From: Hymenobacter cyanobacteriorum
Lineage (GTDB): Bacteria > Bacteroidota > Bacteroidia > Cytophagales > Hymenobacteraceae
Reading direction: 5' to 3'
Assembly: GCF_022631375.1 (NCBI RefSeq)
Contig: NZ_JALBGC010000002.1
Coordinates: forward strand, 434,001 to 498,000
DNA length: 64,000 bases
The position numbers and the translations under genes are program-made. Below, one piece after another: positions 18,801 through 27,260 of the stretch. How positions within the stretch are numbered: position 1 is the first letter of the stretch; each line of letters begins with the position of its first letter. The notes below the pieces were generated by a model. The model was not told where the DNA came from, made no database searches, and saw nothing but the letters and a program-made list of their open reading frames with translations.

Positions 18801-18992
18801 CGGAATCAGCACCGACTCGGTCAGGACTTTAGCGCTGGCGCCCGGGTACGAGGCGCTCACCATCACCAGCGGCGGCGAAATCTCCGGAAACTGCGACGTG
18901 GGCAGCTGAATGATGGCCAGCCCGCCCATAAGCAGAATGGAAATCGAAATAACGATGGCAAATACTGGCCTACGAATGAATTTACTAAACAT
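15801..18992 (-). CDS. RND multidrug efflux pump, inner-membrane subunit (HAE1/AcrB type)
   Basis: The 1063-residue protein has the full RND architecture: TM1 at residues 10-30, a large periplasmic loop (ASYPGASAKVLTESV; NVNTRIAQVLNRLP), TM2-6, a second loop and TM7-12. It exports hydrophobic drugs or lipophilic metabolites using proton influx. The TM4 proton-relay motif reads GIVVDNAIVVIEAVHAK, so the second of the two usual acidic residues is Asn. The C terminus lacks the motif of heavy-metal CusA pumps, so drug efflux is the best reading. It sits between the adaptor and outer-membrane channel genes. No repressor gene is adjacent. Confidence 0.95.
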   Translation of the reverse strand: MFSKFIRRPVFAIVISISILLMGGLAIIQLPTSQFPEISPPLVMVSASYPGASAKVLTESVLIPLEQAVNGVPGMKYMTSDAVSAGEANIQIVFNLGTNPDQAVVNVNTRIAQVLNRLPLLVQREGVVVNRVVPNMLMYVNLYSKDKNTDMKYLFNFAGVNMLPELQRINGIGRASILGSRQYAMRVWLKPDRMRAYNISVDDVMKALDEQSVIGSPGRIGRADGKSAQSLEYVLSYQGRFNDVEQYKNVILKANPNGESLHLKDVANVELGSEYYDIYSNLNQYPSAAIVLKQTYGSNASDVIKEVKAKLDELKKTSFPPGMDYKITYDVSNFLDASIENVIHTLRDAFILVALVVFIFLGDWRSTLIPALAVPVSLVGSFIAMQAFGLTINMITLFALVLSIGIVVDNAIVVIEAVHAKMDEQHLSPYNAVRQVVGEISGAIIGITIMMTAVFIPVSFMSGPVGIFYRQFSITMATAIVISGLVALTLTPVLCAMILKNHHGQPKKQTPLQRFFDWFNRGFEKLTNAYVGLLQRIVANRIVTFVMLIAFGLGIWAIAAKLPAGFIPSEDQGLIYAIVQTPPGTTLEQTNAVSRRLANLAKDIPGVANISSLAGYEVLTEGRGSNAGTLLLDLKPWSERKESIAEIVANLEKKAHEIPGANIEFFEPPAVPGYGAAGGFQLQLLDKTNSGDYKALEAVNNEFIAKLKKRKELAGLFTFFSANYPQYELKIDNELAMQKGVSIGNAMNTLSIMVGSTYELGFIKYQRFFKVFVQASPEYRRLPEDILNMWAKNDKGEMVPFSAFMKIVKTQGANEINRYNMYTTGSIRGGAAPGYSSGEAIKAVQEVAESLPHGYGIDWGGLSKDEVSRGNESTVIFLVVLVFVYLVLAAQYESFLLPLAVIFSLVAGVFGSFLFIKIFGLANDIYAQVGLVMLVGLLGKNAVLIVEFAALKHEEGMSVRDAAIEGAKTRFRPILMTSFAFIAGLIPLVVATGAGAIGNRTIGSSALGGMLFGTVFGVIIIPGLYYFFGTLAGNSKLIRDENEAPILEGVEPRVTLEEMEPYA

Positions 18993-19002
18993 ATTTATTT
19001 AG

Positions 19003-19120
19003 CTGTTAGCCAATAGCTTATAGCTGTTAGCTATGTTTTGAGGAAAACTACTAGCCACTGCAGCCCATTAACCACCCGCCCGAAGGCTAGCAGCTAACAG
19101 CTGATGGCTAAAAGCTAAAA
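19003..19120. repeat. Word-like inverted repeat between adaptor and pump genes
   Basis: Repeated TAGCTGTTAGC-type words on the left (19010-19036) are mirrored by GCTAGCAGCTAACAGCTG words on the right (19085-19115). It resembles in style, not in sequence, the repeats at 1016-1125 and 44087-44250. Confidence 0.7.
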
Positions 19121-19122
19121 AT

Positions 19123-20208
19123 CTACTCGGCCGTCACCTTCAAATTCGAGAGCACTCCCTGCGGTGCCTTGTAATCGTAGGCCACCTTGTCGCCGTCCTT
19201 CACCTTGCGCAGGCCTTCGAGCAGGATGCGGTCGGTGGGGGCAATGCCGGAGTTAATGATGTACAAGTCGGGCATCTCGGAGGCGATGCCGACTTCGCGC
19301 TGGTGCACCACGTTGTTTTTATCAATCACGAAAACGTACTTCTTTTCGAGAATCTCGAACGTGGCTTTCTGCGGGATGATGAGGGCGTGTTTCAGCGGCA
19401 CGGTCATCAGCACGCTGCCGGTTTCGCCGTTGCGCAGCAGCCCGTCGGGGTTGGGGAAGGTGGCGCGGAAGGCAATATTGCCGGTTTCGTTATTGAAATC
19501 AGCCTCAATGGTTTGCACGATGCCGGTCTGGTCGAACAGCTCGTTGTTGGCCATGCGCAATTTCACGTGCGCGGCCTTGTCGTTGGTTTTGGCGTGCTGC
19601 TTGTAGGCCAGGTACTCAGCCTCGGGTACGTTGTAGTACACCCACATTTTGCTGTTGTCCGAAATCGTCGTAAGCAAATCACCCTCGTCCACGAGGCTGC
19701 CCAGGCGGCCCTGGAAGTGGTCCATGATGCCGCTGAACGGGGCCTTTACCGTCGTGAATTGCAGGTGCGCCTGGGCCAGCGACACGTCGGCGTTGGCCTT
19801 ATCGTACTTGGCCTGCGACAGCGCCAGCTCGCTGCCCGACACGATGTTCTTATCGGCCAGCTTCTTGGTGTTCTGGTATTCCATCTGCACGTAGTGCGCC
19901 TCGGCCTGCGACTTCTTCAGCTCGGCCTGGTACACGGTGGGCTTAATCTGAAACATGGTCTGGCCCTGCGCTACGTGCTGGCCCTCGTCCACGAAAATCT
20001 TCTCCAAGTAGCCTTTTTCCAGCGCCCGCAGCTCGATGCGCTGGTAGGAGTGCACCTGCGCCACGTACTCCTTGGTGATGGTGGTGTCTTTCTGCAACGG
20101 GCTGGTGGCGACCAGCTTAATCTGCTCTTCGACTTCCTTTTTTTCTTCCTTGCAGCCGGTGGTGTAGAACAAAACACTGCAGCTCAGCAGCATGAATACT
20201 CTTTTCAT
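19123..20208 (-). CDS. RND efflux periplasmic adaptor (membrane fusion protein), lipoprotein
   Basis: The 361-residue protein begins MKRVFMLLSCSVLFYTTGC, a lipoprotein signal with Cys at 19. The frame is open 39 bases further upstream, but that start would bury the signal. It has the barrel-sandwich (lipoyl-like) half motifs, the alpha-helical hairpin (QAELKKSQAEAHYVQMEYQNTKKL), VKAPFSGIMDHFQGRLGSLVDEGDLLTTI and a beta-barrel domain. It links the inner pump to the outer channel. As first gene on the minus strand, its promoter must lie in the 20209-20706 region. Confidence 0.93.
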   Translation of the reverse strand: MKRVFMLLSCSVLFYTTGCKEEKKEVEEQIKLVATSPLQKDTTITKEYVAQVHSYQRIELRALEKGYLEKIFVDEGQHVAQGQTMFQIKPTVYQAELKKSQAEAHYVQMEYQNTKKLADKNIVSGSELALSQAKYDKANADVSLAQAHLQFTTVKAPFSGIMDHFQGRLGSLVDEGDLLTTISDNSKMWVYYNVPEAEYLAYKQHAKTNDKAAHVKLRMANNELFDQTGIVQTIEADFNNETGNIAFRATFPNPDGLLRNGETGSVLMTVPLKHALIIPQKATFEILEKKYVFVIDKNNVVHQREVGIASEMPDLYIINSGIAPTDRILLEGLRKVKDGDKVAYDYKAPQGVLSNLKVTAE

Positions 20209-20706
20209 AAGAACCTTGGGTAACGTGACAGGCGGGTGGTATTGCATAGAAATCAGTAAGGCAGCGCATTGCGTGCAGCGGCCAGCCCCGTAATGAAAGT
20301 GGGAAAGCTTGCGACGCCGGGCGCAGCAGGCTAATGGGGTAGGGCTGGAAAAGCCGTGATGGGGTTATTCATACTTCGCGGAAGGCTTCGCTCAAACAGC
20401 AGAACGCCCTTGGCCACCAGCAAACCTGCCGGGGCCAAAACAAGCCGAAAGCGCGCATCGAAGGGTGGGAGGGGCGAGGCCGCGCAGCTTGTGTCGTGGG
20501 TTGACAGTACAAACTTGCCCCCGCCGGCATGAAGCGGAAATGAAGCTTTCCCGTCATGCTTTTTATTTTCCGGCCCGCATCTGCCGCGTCCAGAGGCACT
20601 TTTGGGCCTGGGAGCGGGGCGGGTTGGTGAAGCTGGCTGCTGCTTTATGAAGCTACGGAAACGCCAGCGGCTTGCTTGGTGTTACCCAATTAGCTAACTT
20701 CGTGAG
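20209..20706. other. Divergent intergenic region between the efflux operon and the toxin gene
   Basis: About 500 bases hold no credible coding frame. The left part must carry the efflux promoter on the minus strand, but no clear TAnnTTTG box or operator could be assigned. The right end holds the toxin promoter candidate. Confidence 0.45.
20672..20702 (+). promoter_or_regulatory. Candidate promoter of the toxin-antitoxin pair
   Basis: TTG at 20672-20674, a 20-base spacer and TAACTTCG at 20695-20702 fit the Bacteroidota TTG-N19-21-TAnnTTTG form with one mismatch. The start of RNA would fall near the GTG at 20707, so the toxin mRNA could be leaderless. Confidence 0.4.
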
Positions 20707-21063
20707 GTGAGTGATTCCAACGGCCAAATCCGCAGTCTCAAAATTTATGGGGATGAATTCTGGACTTTTTACAACAAGCAAAACCAGAAAATTCAAGACC
20801 GTATTCTGTGGACCTTTCGCCTGATTCGCGAAATCCCAGTGGTGCCCGAGAAGTATCTCAAGCATCTCACCGGCACTGTGGGCCTCTATGAAATCCGGAT
20901 TAGCGCCGGCAGCGACATCTTTCGCATTTTCTGCTTTTTCGATGAAGGCCGGCTGGTCATCGTGCTGAACGGTTTCCAGAAGAAAACCCAGAAAACGCCG
21001 CCTAATGAAATCGAACGTGCCGAACGACTTAGAAAACAATACTATGAAGACAAAGCAAAATAA
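20707..21063 (+). CDS. RelE/HigB-type toxin (phage-derived Gp49-like family)
   Basis: The 118-residue protein fits the Gp49-like/DUF891 toxins: FWTFYNKQNQKIQDRILWTFRLIRE, then YLKHLTGTVGLYEIRISAGSDIFRIFCFFDEG and VIVLNGFQKKTQKTPPNEIERAERLR. Such toxins are ribosome-dependent mRNA endonucleases. The GTG at 20707 is the only start that keeps the N-terminal strand. The downstream antitoxin gene overlaps its end by 20 bases, and toxin-first order is typical of HigBA. Confidence 0.88.
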   Translation: MSDSNGQIRSLKIYGDEFWTFYNKQNQKIQDRILWTFRLIREIPVVPEKYLKHLTGTVGLYEIRISAGSDIFRIFCFFDEGRLVIVLNGFQKKTQKTPPNEIERAERLRKQYYEDKAK

Positions 21064-21346
21064 GCTGGTTGACCTCGACGACTTTATCGATAACCAATAC
21101 GGTGCCCGTGGTACCGCCGCCCGCGAAACCTTCGAGGAAGGCTACGAAGCTTTTAAACTAGGCGTAATGCTCCAGGAAATGCGCAAGGAAAACAACATGA
21201 CGCAGGAGCAACTGGCTGCCAAGTGCGGCACGACGAAAACGTACATCTCCCGCATCGAAAACAACGCCAGTGACATTCGTCTCTCCACGCTCATGCGGAT
21301 TGTGTGGGAGGGCTTTGGCAAGCATTTGAAACTGACGGTTGACTGA
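21044..21346 (+). CDS. HigA-type antitoxin with XRE helix-turn-helix
   Basis: The 100-residue protein has an N-terminal toxin-binding segment and a Cro/CI helix-turn-helix (LGVMLQEMRKENNMTQEQLA, then TTKTYISRIENNASDIRLSTL). It neutralises the toxin encoded just upstream and probably represses the shared promoter. I prefer the ATG at 21044 (MKTKQNKLVDLDDFI) to an in-frame ATG at 21005 that would overlap the toxin gene by 59 bases; both are possible. Confidence 0.87.
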   Translation: MKTKQNKLVDLDDFIDNQYGARGTAARETFEEGYEAFKLGVMLQEMRKENNMTQEQLAAKCGTTKTYISRIENNASDIRLSTLMRIVWEGFGKHLKLTVD

Positions 21347-21353
21347 GTTGGTG

Positions 21354-21361
21354 TAGATTTG
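21354..21361 (+). promoter_or_regulatory. Candidate -7 box (TAGATTTG) upstream of the AT-rich membrane protein gene
   Basis: The octamer matches TAnnTTTG exactly, begins 7 bases after the antitoxin stop and lies 69 bases before the ATG at 21430. TTG elements nearby are not at ideal spacing. It would let the next gene be expressed apart from the toxin-antitoxin pair. Confidence 0.35.
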
Positions 21362-21429
21362 CAAAGAGTGTGCGTTTGAATCGCCAATTCAAATACACAC
21401 TACATTTTCCTGAACTGCATATACAAAAT

Positions 21430-22332
21430 ATGATGAATAATTCATTGAAAATAATCCGAGAAAAACTTCAAAATAATTTAAATTTATTTGAATGGGGATA
21501 TGAGGGTGTTGCGCAAACATCGGGAGGTCATCCTATGACTCGTTTAGCTGGATTAACTAATGTTCGATTTGTTGTAGATAATCTATCTAAATTAGGTCTG
21601 TTTGAAGAAATTACAGAATCGTTAAAGGACTCTGTAATATATACTACTGGAAATGACTATATGGTCATTCAGGCTAACGAAGGAGCTTCCATAAATAGCA
21701 GATTGACAACTCTGAAAGTGCTAGCTAGCAATTTTTTGGATGTTCTTTTGAAAACTGTTCCTAATGAAGATATTAACTCGATTAACATAAAGCTTCCTCC
21801 AATATCTGATTTCGACCAATTATCCAAGGTTGCTCGAGAAATCCACATAGGTCTGACGCAACTTATTTATTCAGATGAGATAAATGGTGAAACCAAAATT
21901 GTAAGCGTAGAAAACGGTTCAATTTGGTTTAATGTCTTTGTTGGAGCATCAGCAGTATCTGTAATAGCAAGCTTAGTATGGGCTTCTGCTGTGATATATA
22001 AGAAATTCCAAGAGGGCAGAATGCTTGCGGAACAAGTACGTGCTTTGAAAGTGAAAAATGAAAGCTTAGAAGATGTTCTAAAAGCGCAGAAAGCCGAAAC
22101 TGATATGATGATAGAAGCTGAAGCGCAACATATTCAGCACGAGCACTTCAAAAATAACTCTCCAGAAACCATAGAAAGAATAAAGAATTCTATTTCTATT
22201 TTCGCAGACCTAATTGGCAAAGGCGCTGAAATACAGCCAGCTTTGGCAGCGCCAGAAAGTGTATCAAATCTATTCCCAGACCCTAAAAACCTGATTGGGT
22301 TAGAGTCTAAGATAAAAAAGCTAACTGCATAA
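21430..22332 (+). CDS. Unknown AT-rich membrane protein with coiled coil
   Basis: I do not recognise the family. The 300-residue product (ATG at 21430; an in-frame GTG at 21370 would add 20 residues) has a soluble N-terminal part of about 160 residues. One transmembrane segment follows near residues 165-190 (SIWFNVFVGASAVSVIASLV), then a charged coiled coil at about 195-240 (GRMLAEQVRALKVKNESLED) and a short C-terminal helical region. The ENGSIWF turn just before the membrane segment is distinctive. Base composition is far more AT-rich than the core genes, and the gene directly follows a toxin-antitoxin pair, so it is probably mobile cargo. It ends at a terminator shared with katG. A phage-defence or sensory role is conceivable but unproven. 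Confidence 0.65.
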   Translation: MMNNSLKIIREKLQNNLNLFEWGYEGVAQTSGGHPMTRLAGLTNVRFVVDNLSKLGLFEEITESLKDSVIYTTGNDYMVIQANEGASINSRLTTLKVLASNFLDVLLKTVPNEDINSINIKLPPISDFDQLSKVAREIHIGLTQLIYSDEINGETKIVSVENGSIWFNVFVGASAVSVIASLVWASAVIYKKFQEGRMLAEQVRALKVKNESLEDVLKAQKAETDMMIEAEAQHIQHEHFKNNSPETIERIKNSISIFADLIGKGAEIQPALAAPESVSNLFPDPKNLIGLESKIKKLTA

Positions 22333-22337
22333 ACCCA

Positions 22338-22373
22338 AAAACGCCCCGCAACGAATTCGTTACGGGGCGTTTC
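22338..22373. terminator. Bidirectional terminator between the AT-rich gene and katG
   Basis: A stem built on AAACGCCCCG and CGGGGCGTTT encloses ACGAATTCGT, with A and T runs outside. It is a close relative of the hairpins at 14103 and 27185. Confidence 0.9.
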
Positions 22374-22429
22374 TTTTGAGGCTTCAGCTACTTCCGCACC
22401 TTACGGGGCGGAAGCGCTGGCGGGTGGCC

Positions 22430-24709
<2,280 letters not shown>

Positions 24710-24807
24710 TCAGCCTTGTAAATGGCCGGGTGAATTAAAAAGTTTGCCGACTTGCCTAGAAAGCCGTTTTGAGCGGCTGAAGCAGGACAGTGGGTAGCAG
24801 CTTTGCA

Positions 24808-24837
24808 CAAAGCTACTGGGTGCAATTGCATAATCAA
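24808..24837 (-). promoter_or_regulatory. katG promoter, consensus Bacteroidota type
   Basis: Read on the minus strand, TTG (24837-24835), exactly 19 bases and TAGCTTTG (24815-24808) match TTG-N19-TAnnTTTG without mismatch. RNA would start near 24801, about 112 bases before the katG ATG. The -7 box is also half of an inverted repeat, AGCTTTG-CA-CAAAGCT. Confidence 0.7.
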
Positions 24838-24847
24838 AATCGATTTT
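24836..24847. promoter_or_regulatory. Palindrome AAAATCGATTTT in the katG-oxyR region, candidate OxyR operator
   Basis: This 12-bp perfect palindrome touches the katG -33 element and lies 50 bases before the oxyR start, in a run of AT-rich DNA (24831-24893). Position fits a site from which OxyR could activate katG and control itself. The classical OxyR ATAG-N7-CTAT spacing is not clear, so the assignment rests on position. Confidence 0.45.
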
Positions 24848-24897
24848 ATTTATAACTTTATAACCAAAACCTATAAGTAGCGCGCTGCTCTTCCGCC

Positions 24898-25824
24898 ATG
24901 AATCTTCAACAACTTGGCTACCTCGTGGCCCTGGATACGCACCGCCAGTTCGGTCTTGCCGCCGAAAAAAGCTTCGTGAGCCAGCCCGCGCTAAGCGTGC
25001 AGGTGCAAAAGCTGGAAGAGGAGTTGGGCGTCCTGCTGTTCGACCGCACCCAGCGCGGGGCCGAGCCCACGGCCGTCGGGGCCCAGGTAATTGCCCAGGC
25101 CCGGCGCGTGCTGCACGAAGCCCAGCAGCTGCGCGAGTTGGTGCAGGTGGCCAAAGGCGAGGTGGTGGGCGAGCTGCGCTTGGGCGTCATCTCCACGCTG
25201 GCCCCGTACCTGGTGCCGCGCTTCTTGGTGGGCCTCAGCACGGCCTACCCCAATTTGCGCGTCCACATCGAGGAGCTGCGCTCGGAAGAAATCATGCTGC
25301 GACTCAAGGACTACCGGTTGGATGTGGGGCTGCTGGTCACGCCGCTTGATGACCGGCTGCTCCACGAGCTACCCCTGCTGGATGAGCCGTTCCTACTGCT
25401 CGCCTCCGAGGACCACCCGCTGGCCGCCCGCGCCATCGTGAGCCCGGCCGACCTGGCCAGCCCCGGCCTGTGGCTGATGCAGGAGGGCCACTGCTTCCGC
25501 AATCAAGTCCTGAACCTGTGCGGCCGAACGGCTTCCACCGGCGCGGTGGCCTACGAAAGCGGCTCCATCGAAACGCTGAAAGAGCTGGTGCGCCACCACC
25601 ACGGCTACACGCTGGTGCCCGAGCTGGCCGTGCTGGACGAAGTCGACAGCAACCCGCTCCTCAAGCGCTTCGTGGCTCCAACCCCGGTGCGCGAGGTAAG
25701 CCTAGTAGTGCATCACGGCTTCGTGCGAACGACGTTGCTCACCGCTTTGCGGGAGTTGATTCTGGCCAGCGTGCCCGCCCGGTTGCGCGCGGGCAAGGCT
25801 GGTGAGAAAATTCGGTGGCGGTAG
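24898..25824 (+). CDS. oxyR: Peroxide-sensing LysR-type regulator OxyR
   Basis: The 308-residue protein has an N-terminal LysR winged helix-turn-helix (LGYLVALDTHRQFGLAAEKS; SQPALSVQVQKLEEELGV) and a periplasmic-binding-like effector domain. The redox pair is present in EGHCFRNQVLNLCG as Cys199 and Cys208, the same numbers as in Escherichia coli OxyR. Oxidation to a disulfide should switch on katG, which lies divergently 209 bases away. The GTG/ATG choice is unambiguous: ATG at 24898 begins the helix-turn-helix domain. Confidence 0.95.
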   Translation: MNLQQLGYLVALDTHRQFGLAAEKSFVSQPALSVQVQKLEEELGVLLFDRTQRGAEPTAVGAQVIAQARRVLHEAQQLRELVQVAKGEVVGELRLGVISTLAPYLVPRFLVGLSTAYPNLRVHIEELRSEEIMLRLKDYRLDVGLLVTPLDDRLLHELPLLDEPFLLLASEDHPLAARAIVSPADLASPGLWLMQEGHCFRNQVLNLCGRTASTGAVAYESGSIETLKELVRHHHGYTLVPELAVLDEVDSNPLLKRFVAPTPVREVSLVVHHGFVRTTLLTALRELILASVPARLRAGKAGEKIRWR

Positions 25825-26121
25825 GGGTTTAAAAATTGAGCTATGTAAAATGCTGATATTTTGCAGGTTGTTGTCGTTCGTAGGGTGCGACTGCTTTTGC
25901 TGAGGGATTCGTAGTATGGCATTTCTCGGCCTCAAGCTAAAACAAGCGCTGCCGTTGTAACATCCAGAAATGGACAATGCTGAAGTTTCGAGGGCTGCCT
26001 AGCTTAGACAAGGTTGTATGAATTCCTGCGATTACCTTGCGTTCCAAGCGCAGGTTCTGAAGCATCAAAGTGTATTGAATCCTGGTGATACAAATATTGA
26101 TAGCTGATTTAAAAATATGTT
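25825..26121. other. Intergenic DNA downstream of oxyR with falling GC content
   Basis: About 297 bases carry no gene, clear terminator or repeat. GC content drops from the oxyR side to the AT-rich gene that follows, marking the border of likely imported DNA. Confidence 0.4.
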
Positions 26122-27075
26122 ATGAAAATAGTTCTGATTCTAATCCTGTTTTCTTTTTTCTCTCTTTTATCAAATGCACAGAGAAATATAGAATTGATTT
26201 CAAAAGAGAACTCGGAACTGCCTGAAGACGATATTTGGAGTATTGCCATAGACCCTCTAGGTAATAAATGGTTTGGTACATCTAAATCAGGTTTAGTTAA
26301 ATTTAATAATTCCCGGACAAAAGTATTTTCCTCAGCAAATTCAATTATCAAAGGTGGGCCAATTGGTGCCTTATTAGTTGACTCGCATGGGATTTTATGG
26401 ATAAGTACATCAAATCCTGATGGACTATTTACAATTAAAGGTGATTCAGTTAAAAAAATAAAAAATAAGTATATTGAAGGATTGGCAGGGGTAATTGCAA
26501 TGTCGAAAAATGCTAAGGGTGAAATATATTTTGGAGGTAGTAACGGAATGGTGAAATTCGACGGTGCAACTTGGTCAAAAATGGAACTACCAATCAATGG
26601 AGTAGTTATTAGGGCAATAGACGTGAGTCAAAACGGCATTATAGCAGTGGGCCATAACGACGGTCTTCTGATTGGTACAGAGAAAAAATGGCAAATATTT
26701 GAAGAGGAAAAAGAAAAGCTACAGCTTCCTGTTGTCAGAAGTTTGAAATTTACTTCTGACACAACCCTGATTATTGGTTATGGTGGTGGTTTTGGGAATG
26801 GTGGATTTTCGGTGAAAAATAAAGAAGTATGGGTGCACTACAATAAGTTGAATTCAAAAATGCCTGACAATATGGTAAGAGATATTGAGATTGATGGAAG
26901 AGGAAATTATTGGATGGCAACTAATAACGGACTTGCGACTTTTAGTCGTAGCGATGGGTTGAAATCAATATTTTTTCGAAATGGCACGTTCAAAAATGTG
27001 ATTCTAGATATCTGTATTGAGAATAATATAGTTTGGATTGCAACAAATTTTGGTGTAATTAAATTGACAGAATGA
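26122..27075 (+). CDS. Secreted or periplasmic two-component-regulator propeller protein
   Basis: The 317-residue protein has a signal peptide (MKIVLILILFSFFSLLSNAQ) and then repeated propeller blades with Reg_prop signatures: DDIWSIAIDPLGNKWFGTSKSGL, LVDSHGILWISTSNPDGL, RDIEIDGRGNYWMATNNGL and DICIENNIVWIATNFGV. In Bacteroidota such blades normally form the sensor half of hybrid two-component systems. Here no kinase follows, so it is a stand-alone propeller of unknown ligand. The gene is strongly AT-rich, unlike the flanking oxyR and oxidoreductase genes, suggesting transfer. Confidence 0.82.
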   Translation: MKIVLILILFSFFSLLSNAQRNIELISKENSELPEDDIWSIAIDPLGNKWFGTSKSGLVKFNNSRTKVFSSANSIIKGGPIGALLVDSHGILWISTSNPDGLFTIKGDSVKKIKNKYIEGLAGVIAMSKNAKGEIYFGGSNGMVKFDGATWSKMELPINGVVIRAIDVSQNGIIAVGHNDGLLIGTEKKWQIFEEEKEKLQLPVVRSLKFTSDTTLIIGYGGGFGNGGFSVKNKEVWVHYNKLNSKMPDNMVRDIEIDGRGNYWMATNNGLATFSRSDGLKSIFFRNGTFKNVILDICIENNIVWIATNFGVIKLTE

Positions 27076-27184
27076 AATTATCTGCCAAAAAGAGTTTTCT
27101 CGTAGGCCAGACTGTGTAATTACGGTTTGAGTTGCTGGATAAACAATTACAAAACAATAGTCCTGCGGCAAATCCTTGCTGTTA

Positions 27185-27232
27185 GACATGGAAACGCCCC
27201 GAAACTGGCTGGTTGCGGGGCGTTTCCATGTC
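27185..27232. terminator. Bidirectional terminator downstream of the aldehyde oxidoreductase operon
   Basis: A 17-bp perfect stem (GACATGGAAACGCCCCG and complement) closes a 14-base loop. Its core is the same GAAACGCCCCG hairpin as at 14103 and 22338. Confidence 0.88.
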
Positions 27233-27260
27233 ACTTCAGCGGCACTGGCCGCCGGAGTTT

